64,000 nucleotides of DNA from Caulobacter sp. (lineage in GTDB: Bacteria; Pseudomonadota; Alphaproteobacteria; Caulobacterales; Caulobacteraceae). A program made the translations under genes and the position numbers. Positions 35,762-43,900 of the stretch are shown piece after piece (positions within the stretch are counted from its first letter, which is position 1; each line of letters begins with the position of its first letter). The notes beneath the pieces are model-generated. The model did not search any database and was not told where the DNA came from. It worked only from the letters and a program-made list of their open reading frames with translations. The DNA lies in the NCBI RefSeq assembly GCF_017744445.1, contig NZ_JAGIBH010000006.1:124001-188000 (forward strand), read 5' to 3'.

Positions 35762-38700
35762 ATGACCGCTCGCGGCTGGGAATTCTGGATCGACCGGGGC
35801 GGCACGTTCACCGACATCGTGGCGCGGCGGCCCGACGGGTCGCTGGTCACCCACAAGCTGCTGTCGGAAAATCCCGAGCACTATGCCGACGCCGCCGTGG
35901 CGGGTGTACGAGCCCTTCTGCCCGAGGGCGCGTCCATCGACGCCGTGAAGATGGGCACCACCGTCGCCACCAACGCCCTGCTCGAGCGCAAGGGTGAGCC
36001 CACCGTCCTGGCGATCACGGCGGGGCACGCCGACGCCCTGCGGATCGGCTACCAGGCGCGGCCCAAGCTGTTCGAGCGCCACATCGTCAAGCCCGAAGCC
36101 CTTTACGACCGCGTCGTCGAGATCGACGAGCGGATGAGCGTCGAGGGGCAGGTGCTGCGTCCGCTGGACGAGACCGCAGCGCGCGCGGGTCTGCAAGCCG
36201 CGTTCGACGCAGGCTTCCGGGCCATCGCCATCGTGCTGCTGCACGGCTTCCGCTTCACCGACCACGAAGCGCGGGTCGCGGCGATCGCGCGCGAGATCGG
36301 CTTCACCCAGGTATCCGTGAGCCACGAGGTCAGCCCGCTGATGAAGCTGGTCGGGCGGGGCGACACGACGGTGGTCGACGCCTACCTGTCGCCGATCCTG
36401 CGTCGCTATGTGGACCAGGTCGCGGGGGCGCTGGGTCATGACACCCGGCTGCTCTTCATGCAGTCGAACGGCGGCCTGACCGATGCGCGGGCCTTCCGGG
36501 GCAAGGACGCCATCCTGTCCGGCCCGGCCGGCGGCGTGGTCGGCATGGCGCGGACGGCGGGCGAGGCCGGGTTCGAGCGTGTCATCGGCTTCGACATGGG
36601 CGGCACCTCGACCGACGTCTGCCACTATGCCGGCCAGTACGAGCGGGCCTTCGAGACGGTGGTGGCGGGCGTGCGGATGCGCGCGCCGATGATGAACATC
36701 CACACCGTGGCGGCGGGCGGCGGCTCGATCTGTTCGTTCGACGGGGCGCGGCTGCGGGTTGGTCCGGCTTCGGCGGGTGCGGTTCCGGGACCGGCGGCGT
36801 ATCGCCGCGGCGGACCGCTGACGGTCACCGACTGCAACGTCATGCTGGGCAAGCTGCGGCCGGAGTTCTTCCCCAAGGTATTTGGCCCGAACGCGGACCA
36901 GCCGTTGGACGCCGAGGCGGTGACGCGAGGTTTCGAGGCCGTGTCGGCCGAGATTGCGAAGGCGACCGGCAAGGCCATGACCCCGCAGGAGGTCGCCGAG
37001 GGCTTCGTCACCATCGCCGTCGAGAACATGGCCAAGGCCGTGCGGCAGATCTCGATCCAGCGCGGCTACGACGTCACCCGCTATGTGCTAGCCTGCTTTG
37101 GCGGGGCGGGCGGGCAGCATGCCTGCCTGGTGGCTGACGCCCTGAGCATGACCAAGGTGATGATCCACCCGTTCGCCGGGGTCCTGAGCGCCTACGGCAT
37201 GGGCCTGGCCGACCTGCGTCTGATCCGTGAAGAGACGGTGGAGCGGCCTCTGGACGCGGCGGGCGACCTGGCCGAGCGCGCTAAGGTGCTCGCCGCCGAG
37301 GCCGAGGTGGCCCTGCGCGCTCAGGACGTGCCGATGGCCTCGGTCGAGACAGTCGCCAGCCTGCGGGTGAAGTACGCCGGCACCGACACGCCGCTGGTCG
37401 TGCCATTCGGCGACCGCGTGCGCGAGGAGTTCGAGGAGCTGCACCAACGCCGCTTCGGCTTCACCTCGCCGACGACGGCTCTGGTGGTCGAGACGCTGTC
37501 GGTCGAGGCGATCGGGCATTCGGATGCCGGTGACGCAGCGGATTGCAAATCCGTGCACCCCAACGCGGGTCCTCTCACCACCGTCGAGACCCGCATGGCC
37601 GGTGCGCTGCACAGCACCCCCGTCTTCGACCGCGAAGCCCTCGCCATCGGCGCCGAACTCCTCGGCCCGGCCATCATCCGCGAAGCCACCGGCACGACCA
37701 TCGTCGAGCCCGGCTGGCGCGCCGCCGTCGACGCCCATCTGAACCTTATCCTCGACCGCGTTGTCGCCCTTCCGGCCCGCAAGGCCATCGGCACGGAAGC
37801 CGACCCCGTCATGCTGGAGGTGTTCAACAACCTCTTCATGGCCGTGGCCGAGGAGATGGGCTTCGCCCTTCAGAACACCGCCTATTCGGTCAACATCAAG
37901 GAGCGGCTGGACTTCTCCTGCGCCCTGTTCAGCCGCGACGGCGACCTGATCGCCAACGCTCCGCACATGCCGGTGCACCTGGGCTCGATGGGCGACAGCG
38001 TACGGGCCATCCGGGACGCGCGCGAGCACGACGGCCGAGGCATGAAGCCTGGCGACGTCTACATGCTGAACGCGCCCTACAATGGCGGCACCCACCTGCC
38101 GGACGTGACCGTGGTCATGCCGGTGTTCGACGTGTCGGGGGCCTTGCTGTTCTACGTCGCCGCGCGGGGGCACCAGGGCGACATCGGCGGCATCACACCC
38201 GGCTCGATGCCGCCGACCAGCAGGACGGTCGAGGAAGAGGGCGTCCTCATCGAGAATTTCCTGCTGGTCGAGGGCGGCCGGTTCCTAGAGGCCGAGACGC
38301 GGGCGCTGCTGGCCTCGGGCAAGTGGCCAGCGCGCAATCCCGACCAGAACATCGGCGACCTCAAGGCCCAGATCGCCGCCTGCGCGCGCGGGGCCGAGGC
38401 CCTGACCAGCATGGTCGCCGAGTTCGGCCAGGACGTCGTCGAGGCCTATATGGCCCACGTTCAGGACAATGCCGACGAGGCTGTCCGCCGCGTGCTGGCG
38501 ACGACGCAGAGCGGGTCGTTCGCCTACGAGCTGGACGACGGCGCGGTCGTGAAGGTCGCCATCGAAGTCGATCAGCAGGCCCGAACCGCCCGCGTCGACT
38601 TCACAGGCACCAGCGACCAGGTCCCGACCAATTTCAACGCCCCGGCCTCGATCTGCCGGGCGGCGGCGCTGTACGTCTTCCGCACCCTGGTCGACGACGA

Positions 38701-39334
38701 GATCCCGATGAACGACGGCTGCCTGCGGCCCGTCGAGCTGGTCATCCCCGAAGGCTCGATGCTGCGGCCGCGCTATCCGGCGGCGGTAGTGGCCGGCAAT
38801 GTCGAGACCAGCCAAGTGGTGGTCGACGCCCTCTACGGCGCGCTGAACGTCATGGCCGGCGCCCAAGGGACGATGAACAACTTCACCTTCGGCGACGATC
38901 GGCGGCAGTACTACGAGACCATCTGCGGCGGCTCGGGGGCGGGGCCGGACTTCGCCGGGACCGACGCGGTCCAGACCCACATGACCAACAGCCGCTTGAC
39001 CGATCCCGAGGTGCTGGAGACCCGCTATCCGGTGCTGGTCGAGGCGTTCTCGATCCGGCGTGGCTCGGGCGGGCAGGGCGCGAACCGGGGCGGCGACGGC
39101 GTGGTGCGCAGGATCGGCTTCCGCGAGCCGATGACGGCCACCTTGCTGTCCAACCGCCGCCGCGTGCCGCCGTTCGGGCTGGAGGGCGGTGGTTCGGGCC
39201 AGGTTGGCAAGGCGCGGGTCGAGCGCGCCGATGGCTCGGTGCAGGCGATGGCCGCCACCGATCTCGTCGAGGTGGCCGCCGGCGACGCCATCGTCATCGA
39301 GACGCCGGGCGGCGGCGGCTGGGGGAAGGCATGA
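35762..39334 (+). CDS. fused 5-oxoprolinase/hydantoinase A+B protein
   Basis: ATP-hydrolysing 5-oxo-L-proline amidohydrolase of 1190 residues with both subunits in one chain. HyuA part (about 1-680): [18 protein letters not shown] with the actin-fold phosphate loop, [31 protein letters not shown] and [15 protein letters not shown]. HyuB part (about 680-1190): [79 protein letters not shown] and the [18 protein letters not shown] tail. The 45-bp tRNA-Cys-like segment (37528-37572; residues about 590-604) lies in the linker between HyuA and HyuB and keeps the frame open. Start ATG 35762 follows GGGAG. It overlaps the phosphatase gene by ATGA. Role: salvage of 5-oxoproline in the gamma-glutamyl cycle. 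Confidence 0.95.
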   Translation: MTARGWEFWIDRGGTFTDIVARRPDGSLVTHKLLSENPEHYADAAVAGVRALLPEGASIDAVKMGTTVATNALLERKGEPTVLAITAGHADALRIGYQARPKLFERHIVKPEALYDRVVEIDERMSVEGQVLRPLDETAARAGLQAAFDAGFRAIAIVLLHGFRFTDHEARVAAIAREIGFTQVSVSHEVSPLMKLVGRGDTTVVDAYLSPILRRYVDQVAGALGHDTRLLFMQSNGGLTDARAFRGKDAILSGPAGGVVGMARTAGEAGFERVIGFDMGGTSTDVCHYAGQYERAFETVVAGVRMRAPMMNIHTVAAGGGSICSFDGARLRVGPASAGAVPGPAAYRRGGPLTVTDCNVMLGKLRPEFFPKVFGPNADQPLDAEAVTRGFEAVSAEIAKATGKAMTPQEVAEGFVTIAVENMAKAVRQISIQRGYDVTRYVLACFGGAGGQHACLVADALSMTKVMIHPFAGVLSAYGMGLADLRLIREETVERPLDAAGDLAERAKVLAAEAEVALRAQDVPMASVETVASLRVKYAGTDTPLVVPFGDRVREEFEELHQRRFGFTSPTTALVVETLSVEAIGHSDAGDAADCKSVHPNAGPLTTVETRMAGALHSTPVFDREALAIGAELLGPAIIREATGTTIVEPGWRAAVDAHLNLILDRVVALPARKAIGTEADPVMLEVFNNLFMAVAEEMGFALQNTAYSVNIKERLDFSCALFSRDGDLIANAPHMPVHLGSMGDSVRAIRDAREHDGRGMKPGDVYMLNAPYNGGTHLPDVTVVMPVFDVSGALLFYVAARGHQGDIGGITPGSMPPTSRTVEEEGVLIENFLLVEGGRFLEAETRALLASGKWPARNPDQNIGDLKAQIAACARGAEALTSMVAEFGQDVVEAYMAHVQDNADEAVRRVLATTQSGSFAYELDDGAVVKVAIEVDQQARTARVDFTGTSDQVPTNFNAPASICRAAALYVFRTLVDDEIPMNDGCLRPVELVIPEGSMLRPRYPAAVVAGNVETSQVVVDALYGALNVMAGAQGTMNNFTFGDDRRQYYETICGGSGAGPDFAGTDAVQTHMTNSRLTDPEVLETRYPVLVEAFSIRRGSGGQGANRGGDGVVRRIGFREPMTATLLSNRRRVPPFGLEGGGSGQVGKARVERADGSVQAMAATDLVEVAAGDAIVIETPGGGGWGKA
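37528..37572 (+). other. tRNA-Cys-like segment inside the 5-oxoprolinase gene
   Basis: A stretch that reads as the 3' D-arm, complete anticodon arm, variable loop and start of the T-arm of a tRNA-Cys. The anticodon arm GCGGATTGCAAATCCGT (37538-37554) has a 5-bp stem and a 7-nt loop TTGCAAA with U33, anticodon GCA and A37-A38. It lacks both acceptor arms and is not a working tRNA gene. In the protein frame it encodes [13 protein letters not shown]. Confidence 0.55.
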
Positions 39335-39798
39335 GGGCCAGCGTTCTGTTCGTCTGCCTGGGCAACATCTGTCGCTCACCTCTGGCCGAGGGCGCGTTCC
39401 GAGCGGAGGCGCAGCGGCTGGGCCTGGACGTGATGGTCGACAGCGCCGGCACGGGCGGCTGGCACGCGGGCGATCCGCCTGATCCCCGGTCGGTTGCCGT
39501 GGCGCGCCGCAACGGCGTCGACATCAGCGGCCAGCGGGCGCGCAAGGTCAGCCGCGACGATTTCCGGACATTCACCCACATCTACGCCCTGGACCAGGAC
39601 AACCTGGAAGGCCTGCGGGCGGTCGCGCCGCGTGATGCGACGGCCGAGGTCGGGTTGCTGCTGGATCTGGTGGCTGGCCACGAGGGCAGGGCGGTGGCCG
39701 ATCCGTACTATGGCGATGATGCGGGGTTTGATGTGACGTGGCGGGATGTGGTGATGGCCTCGCGGGCCTTGGCGCAGCGGCTGGCGGACGAGGGCTAG
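39331..39798 (+). CDS. low-molecular-weight protein tyrosine phosphatase
   Basis: 155-residue Cys-based phosphatase. The P-loop CLGNICRS has the nucleophile Cys9 and Arg15 (residues 9-16), immediately after the first strand ([17 protein letters not shown]). The general-acid Asp sits in the DP motif ADPYYGDD near residue 126. [37 protein letters not shown] and [16 protein letters not shown] are typical. Its ATG overlaps the 5-oxoprolinase stop (ATGA), so the two are cotranslated; the pairing with a gamma-glutamyl cycle enzyme is not a known functional link. Confidence 0.95.
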   Translation: MRASVLFVCLGNICRSPLAEGAFRAEAQRLGLDVMVDSAGTGGWHAGDPPDPRSVAVARRNGVDISGQRARKVSRDDFRTFTHIYALDQDNLEGLRAVAPRDATAEVGLLLDLVAGHEGRAVADPYYGDDAGFDVTWRDVVMASRALAQRLADEG

Positions 39799-39816
39799 TC
39801 TCGAACCTAACCCCAT

Positions 39817-39923
39817 CGATCATCCCCGCGAAAGCGGGGACCCAAGCTGAGTTAGCGGATTGGATCTCGGCCTTGCCTCATCTCCAAACGCCGCTTGGGT
39901 CCCCGCTTTCGCGGGGATGATCG
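39817..39923. repeat. inverted pair of 31-bp REP-like palindromes
   Basis: Arms at 39817-39847 and 39893-39923 are exact reverse complements of each other (31 bp), each itself containing the hairpin CCCCGC-GAAA-GCGGGG. The spacer is 45 bp. The core differs from the elements at 35636 and 45068 by a shorter stem, so this is a separate REP subtype. Located between the convergent phosphatase gene and the Cys-rich hypothetical. Confidence 0.75.
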
Positions 39924-39932
39924 GTGTTGGAG

Positions 39933-40502
39933 TTAGTGCAGGGTTGGCCGAGCGGCGTGGATGGGAATTTCCGGCTCATCAAACCGCATCGGCAGCGCCA
40001 TCCCATCACTCGCCAACGCCATGTTCAGGAACCGCGCCATCACCGTGACGCTCTCGGGCGTGACCACCATGCCCTCGATCAGCCGGCCGGCGATCTCGGG
40101 TGAGGCGGGGCAGACGCCGCAGGCGGTGATCAGGCGCTGCTCGTCGTCGGCGTAGCCCTTGCAGCAGGGCGCCGAGACGCAGAGGGGGCGGCGAACCTGG
40201 CCCTCGATGGCGGTCATCATCAGGATGAAGGCGCTGGCCACGCGGGCCGAAACAAGGCCGCCGGCCTTCTTGGACAGTCGCTGGCCGGGCTCCTCGCCCA
40301 GCACCCGGGCCGTCACCCACTGGCGCAGCATCCACAGCAGGATCCGCTCGCCATCGGCCAGCCCGACTGGGCCACAGTGGTTCAGATGAGTCTCGTGGAA
40401 AGGGTCGGGCCGCACGCCGGAAATCTCCTCGCCAAGCAGGGGGCCGACACCCGCCGTGGCGAACCGATCTCGGTGAGCGGCCCGACGCGTTCTTGCGAAC
40501 AC
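39933..40502 (-). CDS. conserved hypothetical protein with a Cys cluster
   Basis: Up to 189 residues, function not recognised. The conserved core appears to be GLADGERILLWMLRQWVTARVLGEEP, a basic helix VSARVASAFILMMTAIEGQVRRPL, then a cysteine-rich turn CVSAPCCKGYADDEQRLITACGVCP. That cluster could bind a metal or FeS cofactor. The start is uncertain: the listed GTG at 40502 lies inside an operator, and the real start may be 30-40 codons downstream, near VGPLLGEE. It is preceded on its strand by a promoter flanked by two TTGCGA-N5-TCGCAA dyads. Confidence 0.6.
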   Translation of the reverse strand: MFARTRRAAHRDRFATAGVGPLLGEEISGVRPDPFHETHLNHCGPVGLADGERILLWMLRQWVTARVLGEEPGQRLSKKAGGLVSARVASAFILMMTAIEGQVRRPLCVSAPCCKGYADDEQRLITACGVCPASPEIAGRLIEGMVVTPESVTVMARFLNMALASDGMALPMRFDEPEIPIHAARPTLH

Positions 40503-40509
40503 TTCGCAA
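40493..40509. promoter_or_regulatory. operator 1: TTGCGA-N5-TCGCAA
   Basis: TTGCGA-ACACT-TCGCAA (extends to 7 bp per arm, TTGCGAA/TTCGCAA). It covers the expected transcription start of the 39933-40502 gene, just downstream of the -10 element. Confidence 0.65.
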
Positions 40510-40537
40510 CTAAACGCGACGCGCTCTTGCGAGTCAA
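40509..40537 (-). promoter_or_regulatory. sigma70-type promoter for the Cys-cluster gene
   Basis: Minus strand: -35 TTGACT (40537-40532), 17-bp spacer, -10 TTTAGT (40514-40509). The -35 lies inside operator 2 and the -10 abuts operator 1, which is a textbook repression geometry. Confidence 0.55.
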
Positions 40538-40543
40538 TCGCAA
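40527..40543. promoter_or_regulatory. operator 2: TTGCGA-N5-TCGCAA
   Basis: TTGCGA-GTCAA-TCGCAA, same arms and spacer length as operator 1, centre-to-centre distance 34 bp. It overlaps the -35 hexamer. The cognate regulator is not obvious in the window. Confidence 0.65.
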
Positions 40544-40559
40544 AAATAACGAGCTCGGC

Positions 40560-41201
40560 TTAACCGCCGAAACCGCCCTTGAAGCCGCCGCTGCGGGCAT
40601 AGCTGCGACCGCCGCCGAAGCCGCCGCGCGACACCACCGACGTGCGGGTCTGGATCTTGGGCGGGGCGTTGCGGATGGCGTCCGGCGGATCGATGCTGGT
40701 CTTGCTAATCGTAGTGCGGCCGGTACCGTAGTCACGGCCCAGGCGACCGCCATAGGTCGAGTAGTAGCCGCCGCCATATTCGTCGTCCCGGCGGTACATG
40801 CCGGTGCCGCGGTAGTAGCCGCCGCCGGCGTTATCCAGCATGCGGCCAATCACGAAGCCGGCCAGCAGGGGCGTGAAGAAGCTGCCGCCGCCGTTCTCGC
40901 TGCGCGGCACGCAGTTGCCGACGCCATAGACGTCCTCGCACGAGGCGCGGGCCTCATAGCGCGGGGCGTTCTTCTGGTCGTCCTTCTGGGCGGCGGCGTA
41001 AGACGTGTCGCACTCGGTGTCGGACACTTCGTTGGCGGCCTTGCACTCCTCCAGCGACTTGTAGCTGAAGGCTTCGACCTGTTCGCCGCGATTGGGGTCC
41101 CAGCTGGCTTGGGGCGAGGGATCGTCGCAGCCAGACAGGGTCAGGGCCGTGGCCCCGGCCAGCATGGTGGTGAGCTTCAGCGAGCTTGAGCGCTTGCGCA
41201 T
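40560..41201 (-). CDS. DUF1190 (YgiB/YjfM-like) lipoprotein
   Basis: 213-residue predicted lipoprotein with lipobox LTLSGC (Cys25). The DUF1190 pattern YKSLEECKAANEVSDTECDTSYAAAQKDDQKNAPRYEARASCEDVYGVGNCVPR contains four cysteines, probably disulfide-bonded in the periplasm. The C-terminal half is low-complexity, rich in Gly/Tyr/Arg (GGGYYRGTGMYRRDDEYGGGYY and a GGFGGGRSY tail). Homologues accompany YjfC/YgiC ligases. It is the last gene of the minus-strand half of the yjf-like cluster, 12 bp after DUF350, and probably co-transcribed with it. Confidence 0.88.
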   Translation of the reverse strand: MRKRSSSLKLTTMLAGATALTLSGCDDPSPQASWDPNRGEQVEAFSYKSLEECKAANEVSDTECDTSYAAAQKDDQKNAPRYEARASCEDVYGVGNCVPRSENGGGSFFTPLLAGFVIGRMLDNAGGGYYRGTGMYRRDDEYGGGYYSTYGGRLGRDYGTGRTTISKTSIDPPDAIRNAPPKIQTRTSVVSRGGFGGGRSYARSGGFKGGFGG

Positions 41202-41213
41202 GATCTCAGGTCC

Positions 41214-41627
41214 TCACGACGTCATGCAGGCGGCGTTCAGCAGGCCGACCGTGATCGAGATGCCGGCCAGATAGACGCCGATGGAGGTCTCGTTGTTCTC
41301 GACCCGCGCCTTGACGTCGCGCAGAGCCAGCAGGCGCACGCCGGTGAAGGCGGCGATCTGGACAACGCCGGCCACGGTGGCCCAGGCGACGAACTCCAGC
41401 AGGCTTACGGTGTGGCTCAAGGCCGAAGCCAGGGGCAGGGCGTAGCCGATCAAGGCGCCGGCCAGGGCGATGGCGGCGGCGTTGTTGCCTTCGCGGATCA
41501 GGGCCTTCTCGTTGTAGGGCGTTACCCACTGGTAGATGTACTTGAAGGCGATGGTGAACAGGCCGGCCACGACGAAGGCCAGCAGGAACGCCGTCGCGCC
41601 GTCCTGGAATGCGCTGAAGTCGAACAT
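41214..41627 (-). CDS. DUF350 (YjfL-like) membrane protein
   Basis: 137-residue integral membrane protein with four helices: GATAFLLAFVVAGLFTIAFKYIY, AAAIALAGALIGYALPLASAL, EFVAWATVAGVVQIAAFTGVRLLAL and IGVYLAGISITVGLLNAACM. The ETSIGVYLAG and GNNAAAIALAG words are the DUF350 hallmark. The start is uncertain: ATG 41627 is used; an ATG at 41645, overlapping the stop of the DUF2491 gene, would add six residues. Role unknown; E. coli YjfL belongs to the same set. Confidence 0.88.
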   Translation of the reverse strand: MFDFSAFQDGATAFLLAFVVAGLFTIAFKYIYQWVTPYNEKALIREGNNAAAIALAGALIGYALPLASALSHTVSLLEFVAWATVAGVVQIAAFTGVRLLALRDVKARVENNETSIGVYLAGISITVGLLNAACMTS

Positions 41628-41644
41628 CTGGCTTTGGCCCCTCA

Positions 41645-42289
41645 TCAAGCTTTGAATTCGCCCACCGACAACGGCAGGCCGATCATCATCTCGTGGCTGA
41701 CGTCCTTGCTGTCCTCCGGCTCCAGCGTCAGGGCCAGCAGCAGCTCACGCCCGTCGCCGCCGGCGAGGTCGCGATGGAACAGCATGGCGGTCTGGAACAG
41801 GCGACGATCAGGTTGGTCGGCCTCGCGGTCGTAATAGACGTCTTCCCACAGCGTCACCGGATCCTGCTGCTCGGCCTCGTCGCCGAACCACAGGCGAGTG
41901 TAGGGCGGCAGGCCCTCGGGCTGGAACGTGCGGGCGCTTAGGCGCCGGCTCCACAGCTCGCGATCGGCGCGGTCGGCCGGATACTCGCTGGCCCAGGGCA
42001 TGAAGATCGTGAAGTCGTTGGCCTTCTGGCCCTCGCGATCGTCCGAGACGACCTGGAACAGGATCTCGTCGTCCGTGTAGAAGCGATGCACGAACGCGCC
42101 GTCGTTCAGCTGGATCAAACCCTGGGCCGTGATCTCCAGCGTGTCGCGGTCGAGTGCGAACTTGGTCTCGGCGCCCAGGCGTCGCCAGGCCAGCGGGTCC
42201 AGCACCACGGTCCGGCCGATCGTCACGTTGCGAATGACGGGCAGGGCGGGGCGAGCGCCCTCTTTTCTGCCGAAAAGTTTTCCGAACAT
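41645..42289 (-). CDS. DUF2491 (YjfK-like) protein
   Basis: 214-residue soluble protein with the DUF2491 order of blocks: RNVTIGRTVVLDPLAWRRLGAETKFALDRDTLEITAQGLIQLNDGAFVHRFYTDDEILFQVVSD, then LWEDVYYDREADQPDRRLFQTAMLFHRDLAGGDGRELLLALTLEPED. No membrane or signal segment. It is first in the minus-strand arm of the yjf-like cluster, divergent from the YjfI gene with a 156-bp promoter region between. Function unknown. Confidence 0.87.
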   Translation of the reverse strand: MFGKLFGRKEGARPALPVIRNVTIGRTVVLDPLAWRRLGAETKFALDRDTLEITAQGLIQLNDGAFVHRFYTDDEILFQVVSDDREGQKANDFTIFMPWASEYPADRADRELWSRRLSARTFQPEGLPPYTRLWFGDEAEQQDPVTLWEDVYYDREADQPDRRLFQTAMLFHRDLAGGDGRELLLALTLEPEDSKDVSHEMMIGLPLSVGEFKA

Positions 42290-42417
42290 CGCGCTGTGCG
42301 AGCCCTCAAATGCCTGGCCGGCATACCTATCTGAACGGGGATGCCGGCTCTACCCCAAGGCGCGCTTGCCCTAAGGAGAAGTCGGCCGCAGGATGCCGTC
42401 GAACGACGTCTTGTCAA

Positions 42418-42440
42418 GCGTACATGTTATGCGTACATGT
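42418..42440. promoter_or_regulatory. tandem 10-bp direct repeat upstream of the YjfI homologue
   Basis: GCGTACATGT occurs twice (42418-42427 and 42431-42440), 13 bp apart. Only 5 bp separate the second copy from the ATG at 42446. The TTGTCA at 42411-42416 and TACATG at 42434-42439 are spaced 17 bp and would give a leaderless transcript beginning near the ATG. Confidence 0.5.
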
Positions 42441-42445
42441 AACGC

Positions 42446-43117
42446 ATGCCGGTAAAGCCGACCCGAAGCGCCCAGGCCGCTGAAAGAACCCGAGCGTGGC
42501 GCGAGGCGCGCCGCGTCGCCGGCTTCGTGAAGATCGAAGTCTGGGCCCCGGCGGCGTGCAAGTCCGACATCCTTTCGGCCGTCCAGTCCATCGTGGTGGA
42601 ATCGGTGCGCGGGCCGGCCCTCAAGACCAACCCCCATCCCCCCAAGAGCGTCAGACACATGGACTCCGTTATCGACACCGCCTGGACGATCCACAGCCTG
42701 CGCGACGCGCTGGTGGAAAGCGCCCTCGTGCGCGAGGACGAGCTGACCGCCACCGTCGTCGAGGGCGTCGAGCCCGTGCTGCAGGTCGTGATGCATGAGT
42801 TCGGCGACCTGCCGATCTATGTCAGCGGCGGCGCGCTGCAACTGGTCGTCTCGACCCTGCTGTGGCCCTGCGACGAGCAGAACGATCGCGCGGCCTTCAA
42901 CGAGTTCCTGCTTAAGGCCCAGAAGATCGTGCCGCTGTCGAATTTCGGCATCACCTCGGTCGAAGGCCGTGACTATTACGAGCTGATGGGCGAGATCTCG
43001 TCCAAGACTACCTTGCAGACGCTGGTCATCGAGCTGCGCACCCTGGCCGACAACGCCATCGCCGCCGCCAGCGACCTGCGTGAGTCGTTCGAAAAAAGCC
43101 GCGTCGCGGCCGCCTAA
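42446..43117 (+). CDS. DUF2170 (YjfI-like) protein with N-terminal MazE-type domain
   Basis: 223-residue protein. Residues about 75-215 are DUF2170: SVIDTAWTIHSLRDALVESALVREDELTATVVEG, then LPIYVSGGALQLVVSTLLWPCDEQNDRAAFNEFLLKAQKIVPLSNFGI. Residues 1-50 look like a DUF3018/MazE-antitoxin-like ribbon-helix-helix module (QAAERTRAWREARRVAGFVKIEVWAP; compare the AERMRAYRARLRAAGLRPVQIWVPD pattern). E. coli YjfI is about 133 residues and lacks it. An internal ATG at 42659 would give the shorter form. It leads the plus-strand arm (YjfI-PspA-YjfC). Confidence 0.8.
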   Translation: MPVKPTRSAQAAERTRAWREARRVAGFVKIEVWAPAACKSDILSAVQSIVVESVRGPALKTNPHPPKSVRHMDSVIDTAWTIHSLRDALVESALVREDELTATVVEGVEPVLQVVMHEFGDLPIYVSGGALQLVVSTLLWPCDEQNDRAAFNEFLLKAQKIVPLSNFGITSVEGRDYYELMGEISSKTTLQTLVIELRTLADNAIAAASDLRESFEKSRVAAA

Positions 43118-43141
43118 AGACCAGGACCTGGAGACTTTCTG

Positions 43142-43900
43142 ATGTCGATGTGGAGCAAGCTCTCGGCCCTGTTCCGTGGGACCGCGCATGACGGCGCGCA
43201 GACCATCGTGGACGCCAACGCCTTGCGGATCCTGGACCAGGAAATCCGTGACGCTGACAACGCCCAGGGCAAGGCCCGCGACGAGCTGGCCAAGCTGGTC
43301 GCCCGCCGCCGCAGCCTGGAGACCGAGGTCGGCCAGCTGACTGATCAGTCGCGCAAGTACGAGTCCTCGGCCCGCGCGGCCATGAACAAGGGCGACCAGG
43401 CCCTGGCCCTGGAAGTGGCTCAACGGATCGCCGACCTCGAAAAGGACGCGACCCAGAAGTCGGGCCAGATGAACGAGCTGCGCGCCGCCGAAGAGAAGAT
43501 GCGCACGGTCATCTCGCAGACCGACGTCAAGATCGAGGCCCTGCGCCGCGAGATCGAGATGGTGAAGGTCAATGAGAGCGTCCAGAAGGCGCAAGCCGCC
43601 GTCATCTCGCGCTCGGGCTCGGCCAGCGGCGTCGTCGGCTCGGCCGCCGATAGCCTCAAGCGCATCAAGGAGCGCCAGTCGGTCCGCGAGGAGCAGTTCC
43701 GCCTGCACAACGAGTCCGAGGACCGCAGGACCGGCGCTGACCTGGACGCCAAGCTCGCGGCCGCCGGCATCCTGCCGGGCGGTGGCGGCGCCGAGGACGT
43801 GCTGGCCCGCCTGATGGCTCCGAAGGACGAGGCTCTGCCTGCCCCGGTGCTGGCCATCGAGGACAAGCAGAAGGTCGCTCGGGACGGTTCGGACGCCTGA
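43142..43900 (+). CDS. PspA/IM30 family protein (YjfJ-like)
   Basis: 252-residue coiled-coil protein of the ESCRT-III-like PspA/IM30 family, which coats stressed membranes. It has the family start MSMWSKLSALFRGTAHDG, then helices RILDQEIRDADNAQGKARDELAKLVARRRSLETEVGQL and AEEKMRTVISQTDVKIEALRREIEMVKVNESVQKAQAAV. The C-terminal tail contains LAAAGILPGGGGAEDVLARL, as in YjfJ. It is 24 bp after the YjfI gene and overlaps the YjfC gene by one base (TGATG). Probable role: membrane protection together with the other Yjf products. Confidence 0.9.
   Translation: MSMWSKLSALFRGTAHDGAQTIVDANALRILDQEIRDADNAQGKARDELAKLVARRRSLETEVGQLTDQSRKYESSARAAMNKGDQALALEVAQRIADLEKDATQKSGQMNELRAAEEKMRTVISQTDVKIEALRREIEMVKVNESVQKAQAAVISRSGSASGVVGSAADSLKRIKERQSVREEQFRLHNESEDRRTGADLDAKLAAAGILPGGGGAEDVLARLMAPKDEALPAPVLAIEDKQKVARDGSDA

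Noticed and set aside
37528..37572. A functional tRNA-Cys gene
   Set aside because: Only the central part is present; both acceptor arms and most of the T-arm are missing, and it lies inside a conserved protein-coding gene.
39817..39923. CRISPR array
   Set aside because: Only two palindromic repeat units facing each other with one 45-bp spacer; no cas genes nearby.
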